Part shown: positions 1-12,523 of the stretch, piece by piece | Position numbering within the stretch: position 1 is the first letter of the stretch | Layout: each line of letters opens with the position of its first letter | Source: Sinohyriopsis cumingii | Lineage: Eukaryota > Mollusca > Bivalvia > Unionida > Unionidae | Assembly: GCA_028554795.2 (NCBI GenBank) | Contig: CM068825.1 | Coordinates: 98,201,451-98,265,450, forward strand | Direction of reading: 5' to 3' | DNA length: 64,000 nt | Translations under genes and position numbers: made by a program | The notes under the pieces: generated by a model | Database searches by the model: none | Told to the model about the DNA's origin: nothing | Seen by the model: only the letters and a program-made list of their open reading frames with translations

Positions 1-860
1 TTTGCCATCGATATAATTGTTTAATATATTCTCACACATAATATTTTCTCCAATATATTGTATAGAAATATAGCCACAACAATATTCTCACAAAAATATT
101 CTCTATGACATATATTATCCTAGCTATATTCTCACCAGAAAACAGTCTCTGTATAAATGTACTATTGCAGCATCACTTTAGGCTCACACGGGGTGAGGCT
201 CTCTTCAGTATCATGTACACACATTTAAATAAAAACGTACGAGTGATTTAAGGTAAAGTTATGGAATATACAAGGCTTTGACGTGCATCAAAGCCTGAAA
301 TCTAAAACGCTCATAATGATACTAATCAGCGCAATCGAATATATGCTTTACTTTTTGGACAACCATCTAGCGCATATGCAAATTTAATACTTGTTTTCGT
401 TTGCGCTCATTCCTAACGAAGAGTAAAATGACTATAGATTGTGTTCTTTGTTCACGTGTTGTGTCTGTAGCCATAAGGGCCCAGAAGCTCAACTTCACAG
501 TATCACAAAAAATGCCTTCTACATAAAAAGAAACAACTATCAAACGAATATCGACTGTCGTTTGTATGGAGGCGTATGTTCTTTATGTATTGTTTTGATC
601 GCGTGTTGGAGCTTTATTTAAAAGCGAATCTGAATATTGGGATGAAGGTAGCTAAACATAGAGGAGGTGTATAAAGAAAGTCGAACCACAACAACAATAA
701 TAACAACAACAACAACAAAAAACAAAAAACAAAACAAAACAAAACAAAAACAACAACCTATGGTATTATTTTATTAACGGGTTCTATCAGAAAAAGGATT
801 ATAATATAAATGACTATTACCGTGCATTTGCTTTATTCGTTAATTGGTTCTGTAAACTAT
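1..860. other. AT-rich non-genic leader
   Basis: No gene is recognised here. The first 140 bases repeat the word atattctcac several times. A 9 bp perfect inverted repeat (aggctttga / tcaaagcct) lies near 270-300. An A-rich tract of caa, aac and caaaa units occupies about 685-755. The short open frame at 439-621 has no recognisable domain and looks like chance. Confidence 0.5.
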
Positions 861-869
861 AATCAGCCC

Positions 870-2981
870 ACTACACTACTAAGATCATGGAAAGTTCCAG
901 CTGCAAAGAGCTCTTCGAGATTACTAACAAGCTAATGTCAAGGAACAAATCAACACCACTTCCAACTACCTTCTCTCCAGTCGACCTTCCGGACATGTTT
1001 GCAAATTTCTTCCGTGACAAGTACAAACCATTAGAGATAAGCTTGACACCACAATTTCAATTGACTCGTCGTCACCATGCAGTTGGGATACAGAATTTGA
1101 GCGGCAACCATTAGCAGCATTTGAACCTGTCTCTATGGATTTCGTACGTACAATTGTGATGAAGAGTGCACCAAAGTCATGTGAACTTGATCCAATTCCA
1201 ACATCACTGCTGCTTGAGTGCTTAAATCCAGTATTGCATTCACTAACTGATGTTATTAATACCTCTCTCTCATCCGGGGAAAACCCATCATTTTTCAAAA
1301 CTGCCATTGTAAAGCCTCTGCTGAAGAAACCAACACTAGACCATAACGATTTAAAGAACTACCGCCCAGTTTCTAATCTCCCATTCATTTCAAAAATCTT
1401 AGAAAAGGTTGTTCTATCTCATCTTGTATCTCATCTAAATTCAAACAGTCTTTTTAGCAATGTACAATCTGCATATCGCCCTTGCCACAGTACTGAAACT
1501 ACTCTTCTAAAAGTAGTTAATGACATTCTCTCTGCGTTGGATAGCGGAAAGATTACAGTCCTCACCCTCCTTGATTTGTCTGCAGCATTTGACACAATAG
1601 ACCATGATATATTACTTCACCATCTCCAGCATGTATTTGGCATTCATGATACAGCCTTACTGTGGTTCAAGTCCTTCTTGGTCAACAGGATACAAATTGT
1701 ATCTGCAAATGGAATACACTCCAGCCAAGTTGATCTATGTTGTGGTGTTCCACAGGGATTTGTTCTTGGACCTGTTCACTTCATTCTGTACACTCATTCG
1801 CTCTCAAGTGTCATAGATCATCATCCAGTGTCTCACCAATTGTACGCTGATGACACCCAAATATACAAATCTAGCCACCCAACTGAAGTTGATGCTACCA
1901 TCCAAGGTGTAGAGAGGTGCATTTCTGATGTGAAATCATGGATGACATGTAACAAGCTGCAAATGAATGATGATAAAACTGAGGCCATTCTGATCACAAC
2001 ACAAAGCCTTTCTCATTCACATCCTTTACCTCAAACAATAAATATCAGCAACACCAACATTAAATTCACACAATCAGTACGAAACCTAGGTGTTACTCTG
2101 GACATTACTCTCACAATGCACCAACATGTCATGAACATGTGCAAGGCTGCATATCTTGAGCTGAGACGCATTTCTGATGTGAAATCATGGATGACATGTA
2201 ACAAGCTGCAGATGAATGATGATAAAAACTGAGGCCATTCTGATCACAACACAAAGCCTTTCTCATTCACATCCTTTACCTCAAACAATAAATATCAGCA
2301 ACACCAACATTAAATTCACACAATCAGTACGAAACTCAATTCTGTCTGGTTCAGCTCAATATCTACTCCAGAAACTTCAAAAAGTTCAATACACAGCTGC
2401 TCGGATCATACTTAGAGTACCACGATCAGAGGACACCTCCCCGCTGCTCTGTACCCTACACTGGCTATCCATTCGATCCAGAATCAAACACCAAATTTCT
2501 TCTCCATGCTATGTTTCACTGTCGGACTCTATTCCAACATACCTATCCGACCTCACCCATGTGTACACACCAGCAGGATACTTACACTACTTTTCTGACA
2601 ATCGTATACTCATTATTTCCACTATGAAAACAAAGTCATATGGACAGCGTTCTTTTGCATACCAGGGCCGAGCAACGTGGAATGAATTGCCCGCTGAACT
2701 TAGACACAAAGATACAGTGATCACATTCAAGAAGGCTCTCAAAACTCACTTATTTCGACTACAAGAACAAACTTGAAGACCTAATAATGTTTCCTACCTG
2801 AAATATTCTCAGCATGTTTTTTATTTTTTAATGTTTTTTCTAATTTCATGGTGTTTGTTTTTGTAATAATATTATTATATGTTTTTTTATCTTATAGGTG
2901 TTGTCTAATGATGTAAAGCGCTTAGGGCTTCTAAAGATTAGGCGCTATACAAAGTCCTCATGATTATTATTATTATTATAT
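870..2981 (+). mobile_element. 5'-truncated L2/CR1-like non-LTR retrotransposon with internal duplication
   Basis: This is the 3' half of a LINE polyprotein of the L2/CR1 group, which copies its RNA by target-primed reverse transcription. Reverse transcriptase homology is read in pieces: 887-1114 (upstream linker), 1135-2232 (RT palm and fingers), 2216-2776 (thumb and C-terminus). RT motif A (LDLSAAFDTIDHD) and the catalytic YADD box (QLYADDTQIYKS) are visible. Motif B is damaged, with Phe where the VPQGS serine is usual. Frameshifts separate the pieces, so the copy is dead. The 3' end carries the family-typical 'gcgctatacaaag' sequence and ends in a short (TTA)n tail at 2963-2981. A 167 bp internal segment (1919-2085) is repeated at 2168-2335 and replaces about 30 RT residues. 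Clade assignment rests on recognition of protein wording only. Confidence 0.85.
1919..2335 (+). repeat. Internal direct duplication inside the LINE (copies 1919-2085 and 2168-2335)
   Basis: The two copies are almost identical over about 167 bases. The second has one extra A in its gataaaa run (near 2223-2227), which shifts the frame. The second copy sits where the segment between the 'ELRRIS' and 'LSGSAQYLLQKLQ' parts of the RT would normally lie, so it replaces rather than adds sequence. This suggests the reverse transcriptase jumped back on its template and later jumped forward. Confidence 0.85.
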
Positions 2982-3195
2982 TGTGTTCTTGTATGAATTC
3001 ATAATGTTGAACGTTGACAAACATCATCAGAGTATGAAACAATAATTTGAAACACACCAAAACATGAAAGTACTAAAATCAACATTGGATAATTTTAAAA
3101 TGTAAAATGTGTTAGCGTCGTTATTCATGTTTCCACTTGACGAAATATTTCAGCACACAACTTCACAGTATCATTTACAATAGAGAAAACGAAGA
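2982..3195. other. Intergenic, no feature seen
   Basis: AT-rich sequence between the LINE tail and the MITE. No gene, motif or repeat was recognised. Confidence 0.4.
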
Positions 3196-3415
3196 CTACC
3201 GTATGTACTTGCTTATAAGTTCAATCCAACTGCAAGATGAACCGACCCAGATAAACCTCCTCATAATAAACCGGCAGATCTGGGTCTGTGCAGTTTATTA
3301 GTAATCAGTAGAACAAACAATATAGACCCTGATCTCCAGATCCACTATGCAAGGGCAGATCAGGGGATTTGTTGTTTGCAGTTTGACTCGACTTATAAGC
3401 ATGTGCATACGGTAG
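3196..3415. mobile_element. Non-autonomous MITE with ~39 bp terminal inverted repeats
   Basis: The left end (ctaccgtatgtacttgctta...) and the reverse complement of the right end (ctaccgtatgcacatgctta...) match over about 39 bases with a few mismatches, continuing to a shared actgca. The ends can be read as TA + ccgtatg ... catacgg + TA, which fits a TA target site duplication of the Tc1/mariner type. The 220 bp interior has no reading frame, so mobilisation would need a transposase supplied elsewhere. Superfamily is inferred from the TA only. Confidence 0.7.
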
Positions 3416-4253
3416 ATCTCGCCCTCTAGCCGACTATAACACTGAGAAATACAACTGATTGCAGCAATTGTCGAAGAACTAGAAAATGGGATTACGTTGT
3501 ACAGTTATGAATTTTACCCAACTTTTATCGCAACGACAGGCATAAAGAATATGTTATATTTTCCTTAAAGGGATAAAAGAATTTTAGGACATTGCTAATG
3601 TTACCTATCGGAACTCTCAAGGCAAAATGATATCTATGTATGAGGTGTACGGTAACGGGGTCATGCATTTAACCATCCTAAATTGAATATCAGTTGTTCT
3701 AAAAAGCACTGGTATAGTTTAACCAAAGTCTATTCAGTCCTGATTATTGAATGATCTGCATCATAACTGTCATTAAATAAAATCAGATGAAAATTATGTG
3801 ATCGTAGTCTAATACATGACACCCATTACTGAAATAGTCGCTAGCGAATGCCTACATAACCTATATGGCTTGTGCAAAATTATAGTGCTTGATAGCTAAT
3901 CAACACTAAATATAAAATCAGTAGATCATGCCTAAGTGGACATGTTATTTATGGTTTTTAACTGATATAAATGTTTCGCTTTGATTTTATTTTCCTGCAG
4001 TGATTCATGCTTGCTCCCATTGCACTGTTTCTTTGTTTCCTTCTTTTTCCTATGACAGATTGTTGATAAATGACGGGAAGCATTATCTTAAAATAACCCT
4101 GCAAGCAAATTGTTTTAAATACTGCTATTTCAAACGGTTGTTTACATATGTCATTATCAAGCTCAATCTTGTTTATCATTTCATTACTTCCTCAGGCTGT
4201 TTAGTACATTGTTTGCTCGTGGCCTTTTGAAAAGTCCCATTGTCCCTAGATTC

Positions 4254-4290
<37 letters not shown>

Positions 4291-5500
4291 TTGCGCTCTC
4301 AGGGGTGTGCACGCACGCGTGAATGTATATCATTTCTTCTCATGAAAGGACTCCATATTGATTCACATGTAAAGCATTTTTGATATAAAAATATTTTGCT
4401 GGTTACCTGTTTAATTGTTACATCTAATTTGAACAAAAATGGCGTACGTCTTTTCAAAGTTTAGTTCAAGGTTAACATGCTTGCAAGAAGTCGCATGCTA
4501 TCATATCCATTTGAAATTCATGCCATATAAGCTCTGTATTTGAAGTATACCGGTTTGGGAATATAAGCTACGTGTTATAAATAGAAAATACTATGGTGTA
4601 TATCTGAATATTTCTAGTGAGCCATCCTTAATTTCCGTGTCTTTTAATATAACATTTAAGAACTCGGAGAAGAGCAAGCATAAATATGGCAGGTATTTCT
4701 CCAAAAATGAAATCTGGCGCAGTTTCATGATTACATTGTTTTGTAAAACTTAACAAATATTTTAATCATCAAAGTTAGACATGAAAATGTGAGAGGAACC
4801 TACAATATTACGAAGTGAATCCAAATAAACCTGCAAAAAGTTTTATTAAAGTCCAGAAGAATGAAACGTTCCGCATAAACTTCAGAACTGGAATTGTACT
4901 GATCAGCCAAGAATAGTGACGTTGTCAAAATAGCGTTAATAATTTCACAATAGTTCCAGAATAATATTATAGTCCAAAACTGATCACTTTTTATTTCTAC
5001 TGAACAGTCAAAAACAAATCTTTTTCCTCTCAAAATATAACACAAAAGACGTCTGCAGACTTGATGTCACAACAAGAACACAAAAAATAAGAATGATTCC
5101 AAATCAGGAATCAATCTGATTCCTCAGTTCTCTCCTTATATACACCTTCAATAGTATATTAAGACTGTATATGGCAAAATTCGCCACTTGACAGATCTTC
5201 CTATTCAGTCTAATATTTTAAAATACCTATTCATGTCAATTAGCTTCTAATATATCACATGACTGATCTGTCCAATGGGAGAAAGGCCGAACTTATCTAT
5301 TTTCATTATTAGTAACTGTGAACACACACGCAAGCATCTATTTATAGATCCTATGCATTTTTATGCACATACGAAAACCAGTTATAGATAATTACTACAA
5401 TTTACAATGACTAAAATTAATTATTTTTAGACAAAATAATGTACCAGGAGTTTCAAAAAATTGATATACATAATATGCAGATTAATAATTTCAAAGGTCA
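3416..5500. other. AT-rich intergenic DNA with a short (TG)n/(GC)n microsatellite
   Basis: No gene recognised. A (TG)n tract followed by alternating GC and an acgcacgcg stretch lies at 4254-4320. Open frames at 3958-4230 and 4800-5045 encode no recognisable domain and have poor coding texture. Confidence 0.4.
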
Positions 5501-6168
5501 CAATGTAAAAGATCCCTATTAAACTCTTAGAGGGATGTTATATTTAGGATACGCCCTGTCTAATCTGCGTGTGCGGAAATACACTGCAGCAGAGTTTAAA
5601 GTCAAGTAACAATAACGAATATTTTGTTTATCTATTGAGTACATAAGCAAATGTATGCTTTATGGTGTTCTAATTAGTAATCAGAATTGTTTCCATTTGA
5701 AGTACTGTCCATTATAGTTATTAAAAGCTACGATATATTTTTTCCATACCATTCTTACTCGTACATTCGGATTGTATATTATGAAATAAAATGTGTGCCA
5801 TAAAACTGTTTACATTTATATAAAAAATATGTCAGCCACAATACGAATTAGTCAAGATCATTTATTTGATTGTTATTGTTTTTCTTGGATATGCGTTACT
5901 TCATGATAAGAGACACAATTTTAGGAAACAAAGTCAACCGACCCTTGTATACAAGTCAGATAACTGAAAGGCTGTTACTGATCACAGACCAAGAATTTGA
6001 GAATTAGATATGATATTATAATAAATCGAATAAAGTTTGGATGTTTCTGAATGAACACTTACTGGGCCTTGTCACACCTATTGATAAGCAGCGAGACATG
6101 AAAATAAAAGGGGAAAATAATCCATTGATCATCGTGCAAAATTAATATCTACTGTTCTTAAATTCTAG

Positions 6169-6326
6169 GTCTGAAGTTGGAAAGAATATTTTTGAAACTG
6201 CTGGAAATAATGAGAGCACCAGAAGTAGCCTAACTGAGGTTGAAATAGATATTTTTGAAACTGCTGGAAATAACGAGAGTCCAAGAAGTAGCCTGACTGA
6301 AGTTACTTCCTACTTAGAAGTTCTAG
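6169..6326 (+). CDS. Candidate exon A1 (two 21-residue repeats)
   Basis: Preceded by a ttctag acceptor and followed by a gtgga donor. The exon is 158 nt. It enters with one base completing a codon and leaves one base over, so it fits exon B. It encodes two copies of a 21-residue repeat of the form S-E-V-G-I-N-I-F-E-T-A-G-N-N-E-S-P-R-S-S-L, then a short tail (TEVTSYLEVL). The repeat is rich in Ser, Glu and Asn, with a central hydrophobic INIFE core. The protein is not recognised and no function is proposed. The reading frame is also open past the donor to a stop at about 6375, so an unspliced end cannot be excluded. Confidence 0.6.
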
Positions 6327-6750
6327 GTGGATCAGGCATGTCTCCAACCTTATTCAATAACTTTTTAAGCCGATAATATTTAAGTGTAGCTGGGGAAAAA
6401 GAATAATTCGTAAATTTATTCTTTTGCTTTTTATTCTATAACTATAGATAACTGCATGTCAGCATTAACATGCTTGCGGAATATTAGTTTGAGAAATAAA
6501 AATCATTTTTATTTTGTATATAATCAAATTTATTCCATTTGTTTGTGTTTTCTAAATCTATGACTGTCTATGGGAGTGTTTCTAATGTGAATTAATTGGC
6601 TGACATATAGAATTCTAACTTTCATTATAATCTTTTGAACATAAGCGCGATCCACAACTGTAACTGCAAGTTTTCACAAAGAAATATGGTTTTTTTTAAA
6701 ACAGATTCATTTGTGACCGGAATGATTATACTAATCGATTATCATTTCAG

Positions 6751-6787
6751 ATCTTACAGTAGAGTGCAGAGAAGAAGCCAGTGCCAG
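6751..6787 (+). CDS. Candidate exon B1 (37 nt microexon)
   Basis: A strong pyrimidine-rich acceptor (atcatttcag) is followed by 37 nt and a gttagt donor. Read from exon A1 (one base carried over) it encodes the acidic stretch DLTVECREEASA, and it leaves two bases for the next exon A. Every unit has the matching exon at the same distance, always 34 or 37 nt, which keeps the frame. Confidence 0.6.
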
Positions 6788-7275
6788 GTTAGTATGGCAC
6801 GTGTAACTGTAAAGATATATTGAAAAGGTATACCAATCAACTTTCAAATGTATAGGCCAGGGTCGACATAAACGATTGCATTGGAGACTGCATATGAACA
6901 CTGAGATTAAAGATGCATACTTCAGGCGAGCACATATGCCCACTCAAAGCAAATATAATGATTTATCTAAATGTAAACATAAATGTCATTAAACGCTGAT
7001 ACTTGCATACATTGATACATGTGAATAGTGCTATTTAACGTTCTGCGTTCAAGTGAAAAAGAATAAATTGGCTATAATTTCATCTCCTATAAGAAATAGA
7101 TTACACAGTTTATATAAATGGTAGTGAAAACAACGAATCATCATGGAAACAACATAGATATATTAGAGAAGGGAAAGTGATAGCAAGAAAGTCAACTTTT
7201 CTAAAGGATTGATTGGTGCGTTAGTCCAGGTACTGGATATACTATGTGTACATTATTTTCTCGTTTTATTTCCAG

Positions 7276-7376
7276 TGGAAAAACCTAAAGTAGATCGAAT
7301 TCGATGCTATAGCTCTCTGTACCATATTCAGGCAAACATAACAAGAAGACATAAAATTGAAACTAATAAGAACCAG
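7276..7376 (+). CDS. Candidate exon C1 (alternative or terminal exon)
   Basis: Bounded by a tttccag acceptor and an aaccag|gtata donor, 101 nt. Its open frame (EKPKVDRIRCYSSLYHIQ..., basic at the end) is related in wording to the matching part of unit 2. The frame fits direct splicing from exon A (which leaves one base) but not from exon B, after which a stop follows within four codons. It also cannot join to exon A2 without a stop. It may be an alternative 3' exon, or only a conserved intron piece. Confidence 0.35.
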
Positions 7377-7664
7377 GTATACAACATTAAACCAACGACA
7401 GGACAGCAGTGACTCAGTGGTTACTGTGTTGTAGTTGCTACAGGAAAGGGGGTGGGGTGAAGATTCAAGGTGCCCGTTTGATTTCCCTATTATTTGAGAA
7501 TTAGATATGATATTATAATTAATCAAATAGAGTTTGGATGTTTCTGAATGAACACTTACTGGACCTTGTCACTTCTATTTATTAGCAGCAAGGCATAACA
7601 GTACAAATGAAAGTATAAAATGGATCATTTGCAAAATTAATATCTCATAACTATTGTATTTCAG

Positions 7665-7765
7665 TTCTCGGACTGAAGTTGGAATAAATATTTTTGAAAC
7701 TGCTGGAGATATGGACAGTTCCAGGAGTAGCCTTTCTGAAGTATCTTCCTACTTAGAAGTTGTAG
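7665..7765 (+). CDS. Candidate exon A2 (single 21-residue repeat)
   Basis: The acceptor (gtatttcag) is shifted about six bases upstream compared with other units, adding two codons. The exon is 101 nt with the same entry and exit phases as the other A exons. It holds one copy of the 21-residue repeat (variant ETAGDMDSSRSSL) and the conserved tail SEVSSYLEVV. Joining from exon B1 is open in frame. Confidence 0.55.
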
Positions 7766-8333
7766 GTGGGTCAGTCTTGCCTCCAACCTTAATCAATTTA
7801 TTTTTGAGTAGATAATATTTACGCGTAGCTGGGAAAAGGAATAACTCTTTAATATCTTTAGTTCAGAACACATTAGCAAATGTCTGTAGATTATTATACT
7901 GTTTCTTGTTCTTTTTCTACAACTGAGCATAATTACACGCCAGCACTGTCAAGATTGTAGGATATGAGCTTGCCAAATAAAAGTAATCTCAATTTTGCAA
8001 ATAAACAGATTTAATGTATATTTTAGTCTTTTCTGACACTGGGAGAGTTTCTAAATTAAATTATGTGGCAGAGATGCATAACTCCATCTTCCATTTGACT
8101 CTTCTGCATCTATATGCACAACATAGTGGTCATTACCAGTTTGCAGTCGAAATATGTTTCTAAAGTCTTTTGTGAATGGAATAATTGTTATCATTAATTA
8201 TTGTTTTGAATTCACAATATGGTGCGGAAAAGAAGCCAATGTATCTTGGCCAGAATTACAAGTTTTCAAAGAAAATATCTTTGAAAAGGTCTTTTGTGAA
8301 TAGAATAAATGTTATCATCTATTATCACTTCAG

Positions 8334-8367
8334 ATCTTACAGCAGGAAGAGAAGAAGATCGTGCTGG
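8334..8367 (+). CDS. Candidate exon B2 (34 nt)
   Basis: The acceptor is cacttcag and the donor gtcagt. The 34 nt read DLTAGREEDRA in the frame set by exon A2 and leave two bases (gg) that complete a codon with exon A3. It is three bases shorter than B1, so the phase is unchanged. Confidence 0.55.
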
Positions 8368-8856
8368 GTCAGTATGTCATGTATAGCTCTAAAGACATAA
8401 TGCAATGGTATTCCAGTCCAACGCATTAAGTTTAGTCCAGCGTTGGTGTTTAAAAAATGCAGATAAACACTGAGATTAAACGTGCGTACTGCAGGAGAGC
8501 ACATTTCCCAAATCAAAGCAAATAGAACGAATATATCGAAATGTACATTAAGATGACATTGAACAATGTCACTTGCGTGCTTTGATGCATTTGAAAACTG
8601 CTATTTAACGTCTTGTGTTCATTTGAAGAGGAAAATAGATCATAAATCATGATTCTATCGCCCATAAAAAGTAATTACACACATTTTAAATAAATATGAG
8701 TGAAAGCAAAGAATCATCATGGAAGCAGCATGGATATATCATTTGATGTAAATAGGTAACAAGTAAATAGACCTTTCTTGTGTTTTATTAGGTGCACGAG
8801 TCTGTGTAAGAAGTATTGTGTGCCTTTCTTTTGACTAGTCTTCTTTGTTTCTAAAG

Positions 8857-8948
8857 TAAAAACCGGAACTCGATCTAATCGATATTATAGATATCTGTAT
8901 CATATTCAACCAAATAAAATATCTAGACATACATATATCGATGAATAG
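8857..8948 (+). CDS. Candidate exon C2, terminal
   Basis: Homologous to exon C1: after a ctaaag acceptor the frame reads RSNRYYRYLYHIQPNK and ends at TAG 8946-8948. The shared YHIQ-N core suggests common ancestry. As with C1, it is in frame only if joined directly to an exon A. Units 3 and 4 lose this segment where their (TA)n tracts begin. Confidence 0.3.
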
Positions 8949-9613
8949 TCACCGGATCAAGACGAAGAAAATCCATTTTAAACACTTGGAGAAATTTTGT
9001 ATTTTGGTAATACCCTTTATAATCTACATGTGAGGAAATAGACTTCATTAGAGTTTCAAGTAAACAAACCGGTGAGGAATCGGACGTTACTAATTCGAAT
9101 TCATGAGCAGATGTACGCCTCCTGGTCCTCGGATTAATGATAATAATATAATTGTTTTCATTTGAAAGCAGCGAACCATTTATTTTTATGCCTTTCTTCG
9201 TCATACTTTCGAAATAAATATTATGAAATGAAAAATATGCCATATAACAAATTAGATTTTTAAGAAAAAAATCCAACATCAGCCACAATACGAATTAGCC
9301 AAGATCATTTATTTGATTGTTGTTGTTTTGATTGGAGATGAATTTCTTCAATATAAGACCTGCACTGCTAAATAACAAGAAATAATTAACACATGCATAA
9401 AAGTCGAATATTTGAAAGTTTCTTAATGATTATTGATCTCTGAATTAACATTTTAATATGATGTTTTCATTATGAATTAAATAAAATTTGGATGTTTCTA
9501 AATGAACAGTTACATGACCTTATCACTTCCATTGATTAGGAGCAAGACATGAAAATACTAAATGGATCATCTAGTAAACGTAAGATCACATAACTGTCGT
9601 ACTTAAATTGTAG

Positions 9614-9771
9614 GTCTGAAGTTGGAATAAATGTTTGTGAATCTTCTGAAAATAACGATAGTCCCAGGAGTAGCCCGTCGCTAGTCGGAATAATTCTTTC
9701 TGAAAATGCTGGAAATAACGAGAGTACCAGGAGCAGCCTGTCGGAAGCTTCTTCGTACATAAAAGTTCAAG
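9614..9771 (+). CDS. Candidate exon A3 (two diverged repeats)
   Basis: 158 nt after a ttgtag acceptor, followed by a gtgggt donor. It holds two 21-residue repeats, both diverged (GINVCESSENNDSPRSSPS and GIILSENAGNNESTRSSLS), and the tail SEASSYIKVQ. Phases match the other A exons, and joining from B2 gives an open frame. Confidence 0.55.
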
Positions 9772-10343
9772 GTGGGTCAGGCATGCCTCCAACCTTAATC
9801 AGTCTCATTTTAAGTTGATACTATTTACGTGTAGCTGGGAGAAGGAAAGAAGGAATAATTCTTTAATAACGTAAGTTCAGACCACATAATAATCTGTAAA
9901 TTATTGACCTGTCTTTTTTTTTTTCTTCTTCTGCAACTGAGCATACTTACATGCCGGTAATTATCATTCTTTCAAATTATGAGTTTGCCTAATAAAAGTA
10001 ACCTCTATTTTGCAAATTAGAAGATTTATTAAATTTGTCTTTTCTGACACTGTGATAGATTCTAATTTAATTTATTTGGCAGAGATGTAATATTCAGTTT
10101 TCCATTTTAATATTTCACATAGGCGCCTATCACAGTCGTTAGCAGTTTTCAGTCCAAATTGGTTTTCAAAAGTCTTTCGTGAATGAAATAAATGTTATCA
10201 TTGATTATCGTTTCATGTCGACAAATGACTGCGGAAAAGAAGCAATGCATCATAGCCATAATTACTAGTTTTCAAAAAATATTTAAAATAAAATAAAGGT
10301 CTTTTATGAATAGAATAAATGTTATCATCGATTATCATTTCAG

Positions 10344-10377
10344 ATCTTACAGCAGAGGGAGAAGAAGACAGTGTGAG
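10344..10377 (+). CDS. Candidate exon B3 (34 nt)
   Basis: The acceptor is atcatttcag and the donor gtcagt. It encodes DLTAEGEEDSV plus two bases. It is acidic, like the other B exons. Confidence 0.55.
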
Positions 10378-10858
10378 GTCAGTATGGTATGACTAATTTT
10401 GAAGGCAAAATACAATGGTATACCAGTACAAGTATGAAATGTTAGGCCAGCGTCTGTGTAAAAAGACTGCATAATGTTACCGACTGCAGATAAACACTGA
10501 GATTAAACGTGCATAACACAGGGGAATTCATTTCGCAAGTCAAAGTAAATAAAAGGAATGTATTTAAATATACATTTAGATGGCACTGCATAATGATACT
10601 TGCATACTTTGAAGCATTTGAAAACTGCTATTTAACGTCTTTTCTTCCTTTGAAAAGGAAAATAGTTAATAATAATGCATGATTCTATCTCCCTTAAAAG
10701 GTAATTACACATAATTTAACTAAATGTGAGTGAAAACAACGAATCATCATGGAAGCAGCATGGATATATCATTGGAAGTAAATAGGTAACAAGTAAATCG
10801 ACCTTTCGGATTATTTATTAGGTTTATGATATTTATTTATTTAACCGGAAATTGTACG

Positions 10859-10860
<2 letters not shown>

Positions 10861-10926
<66 letters not shown>
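10861..10926. repeat. (TA)n microsatellite in unit 3
   Basis: About 33 uninterrupted TA dinucleotides, followed by tg and a short (GA)n. It occupies the same place as the tract in unit 4. Confidence 0.95.
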
Positions 10927-10930
<4 letters not shown>

Positions 10931-11290
10931 TGTCTGTGTGCGTGTAGAAAGAGAGAGAGAGAATATATATACCAGTGTCAATAATAGTTTATTTTATGTT
11001 TATAAAAGCAGCGACACCATTTATTTTATTCCTTTTATCATCATACTTTTGAATTATATATCATGATATGAAAAATGTGCTATATCACTATTTAGTTTCT
11101 TAATGATTATTGATCTCTGAATTAACATTTTAATATGATGTTTTTATTATTAATTAAATAAAATTTGGATGTTTCTAAATGAACAGTTACATGACCTTAT
11201 CACTTCCATTGATTAGGAGCAAGACATGAAAATACTAAATGGATCATCTAGTAAACGTAAGATCACATAACTGTCGTACTTAAATTGTAG

Positions 11291-11448
11291 GTCTGAAGTT
11301 GGAATAAATGTTTGTGAATCTTCTGAAAATAACCATAGTCCCAGGAGTAGCCCGTCGCAAGTCGGAATAATTCTTTTTGAAAATGCTGGAAATAACGAGA
11401 GTACCAGGAGCAGCCTGTCGGAAGCTTCTTCGTACATAGAAGTTCAAG
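11291..11448 (+). CDS. Candidate exon A4 (two repeats, near-copy of A3)
   Basis: 158 nt, differing from A3 at only a handful of bases, including cta to caa and tct to ttt codons. Acceptor, donor, phases and tail are the same as A3. The surrounding intron is equally similar, so units 3 and 4 separated recently. Confidence 0.55.
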
Positions 11449-12016
11449 GTGGGTCAGGCATGCCTCCAACCTTAATCAGTCTCATTTTAAGTTGATACTA
11501 TTTACGTGTAGCTGGGAGAAGGAAAGAAGGAATGATTCTTTAATAACGTAAGTTCAGACCACATAATAATCTGTAAATTATTGAACTGTCTTTTTTTTTT
11601 CTTCTGCAACTGAGCATACTTACATGCCGGTAATTATCATGCTTTCAGATTATGAGTTTGCCTAATAAAAGTAATCTCTATTTTGCAAATTAGAAGATTT
11701 ATTAAATTTGTCTTTTCTGACACTGTGATAGATTCTAATTTAATTTATTTGGCAGAGATGCAATATTCAGTTTTCCATTTTAATATTTCACATAGGCGCA
11801 TATCACAATCGTTAGCAGTTTTCAGTCCAAATTGGTTTTCAAAAGTCTTTCGTGAATGAAACAAATGTTATCATTGATTATCGTTTCATATCTAATGCAG
11901 AGTGCGGAAAAGAAGCAATGCATCATATCCATAATTACTAGTTTTCATTAAATATTTAAAATAAAATAAAGGTCTTTTATGAATAGAATAAATGTTATCA
12001 TCGATTATCATTTCAG

Positions 12017-12050
12017 ATCTTACAGCAGAGGGAGAAGAAGACAGTGAGAG
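12017..12050 (+). CDS. Candidate exon B4 (34 nt)
   Basis: The acceptor is atcatttcag and the donor gtcagt. It encodes DLTAEGEEDSE plus two bases, one residue different from B3. Confidence 0.55.
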
Positions 12051-12523
12051 GTCAGTATGGTGTGACTACTTTTGAAGACAAAATACAATAGTATACCAGT
12101 ACAAGTATGAAATGTTAGGCCAGCGTCGGTATAAAAAGACTGCATAATGTTACCGACTGCAGATAAACACTGAGATTAAACATGCATACCACAGGGGATT
12201 TCATAAAACAAATAGAAGGAATGTATTTAAATATACATTTAGATGGCATTGCATAATGATACTTGCATACTTTGAAGCATTTGAAAACTGCTATTTAACG
12301 TCTTTTGTTCCTTTGAAAAGGAAAAGCAGATAATAATAATAATACATGATTCTATCGTCCTTGAAAGGTAATTACACATAATTTAACTAAATGTGAGTGA
12401 CGACAACGAGTCATCATGGAAGCAGCATGTGTATATCATTGGAAGTAAATAGGTAACAAGTAAATCGACCTTTCGGATTATTTATTAAGTTCATGATATT
12501 TATTTATTAACCAGAAATTGTAG

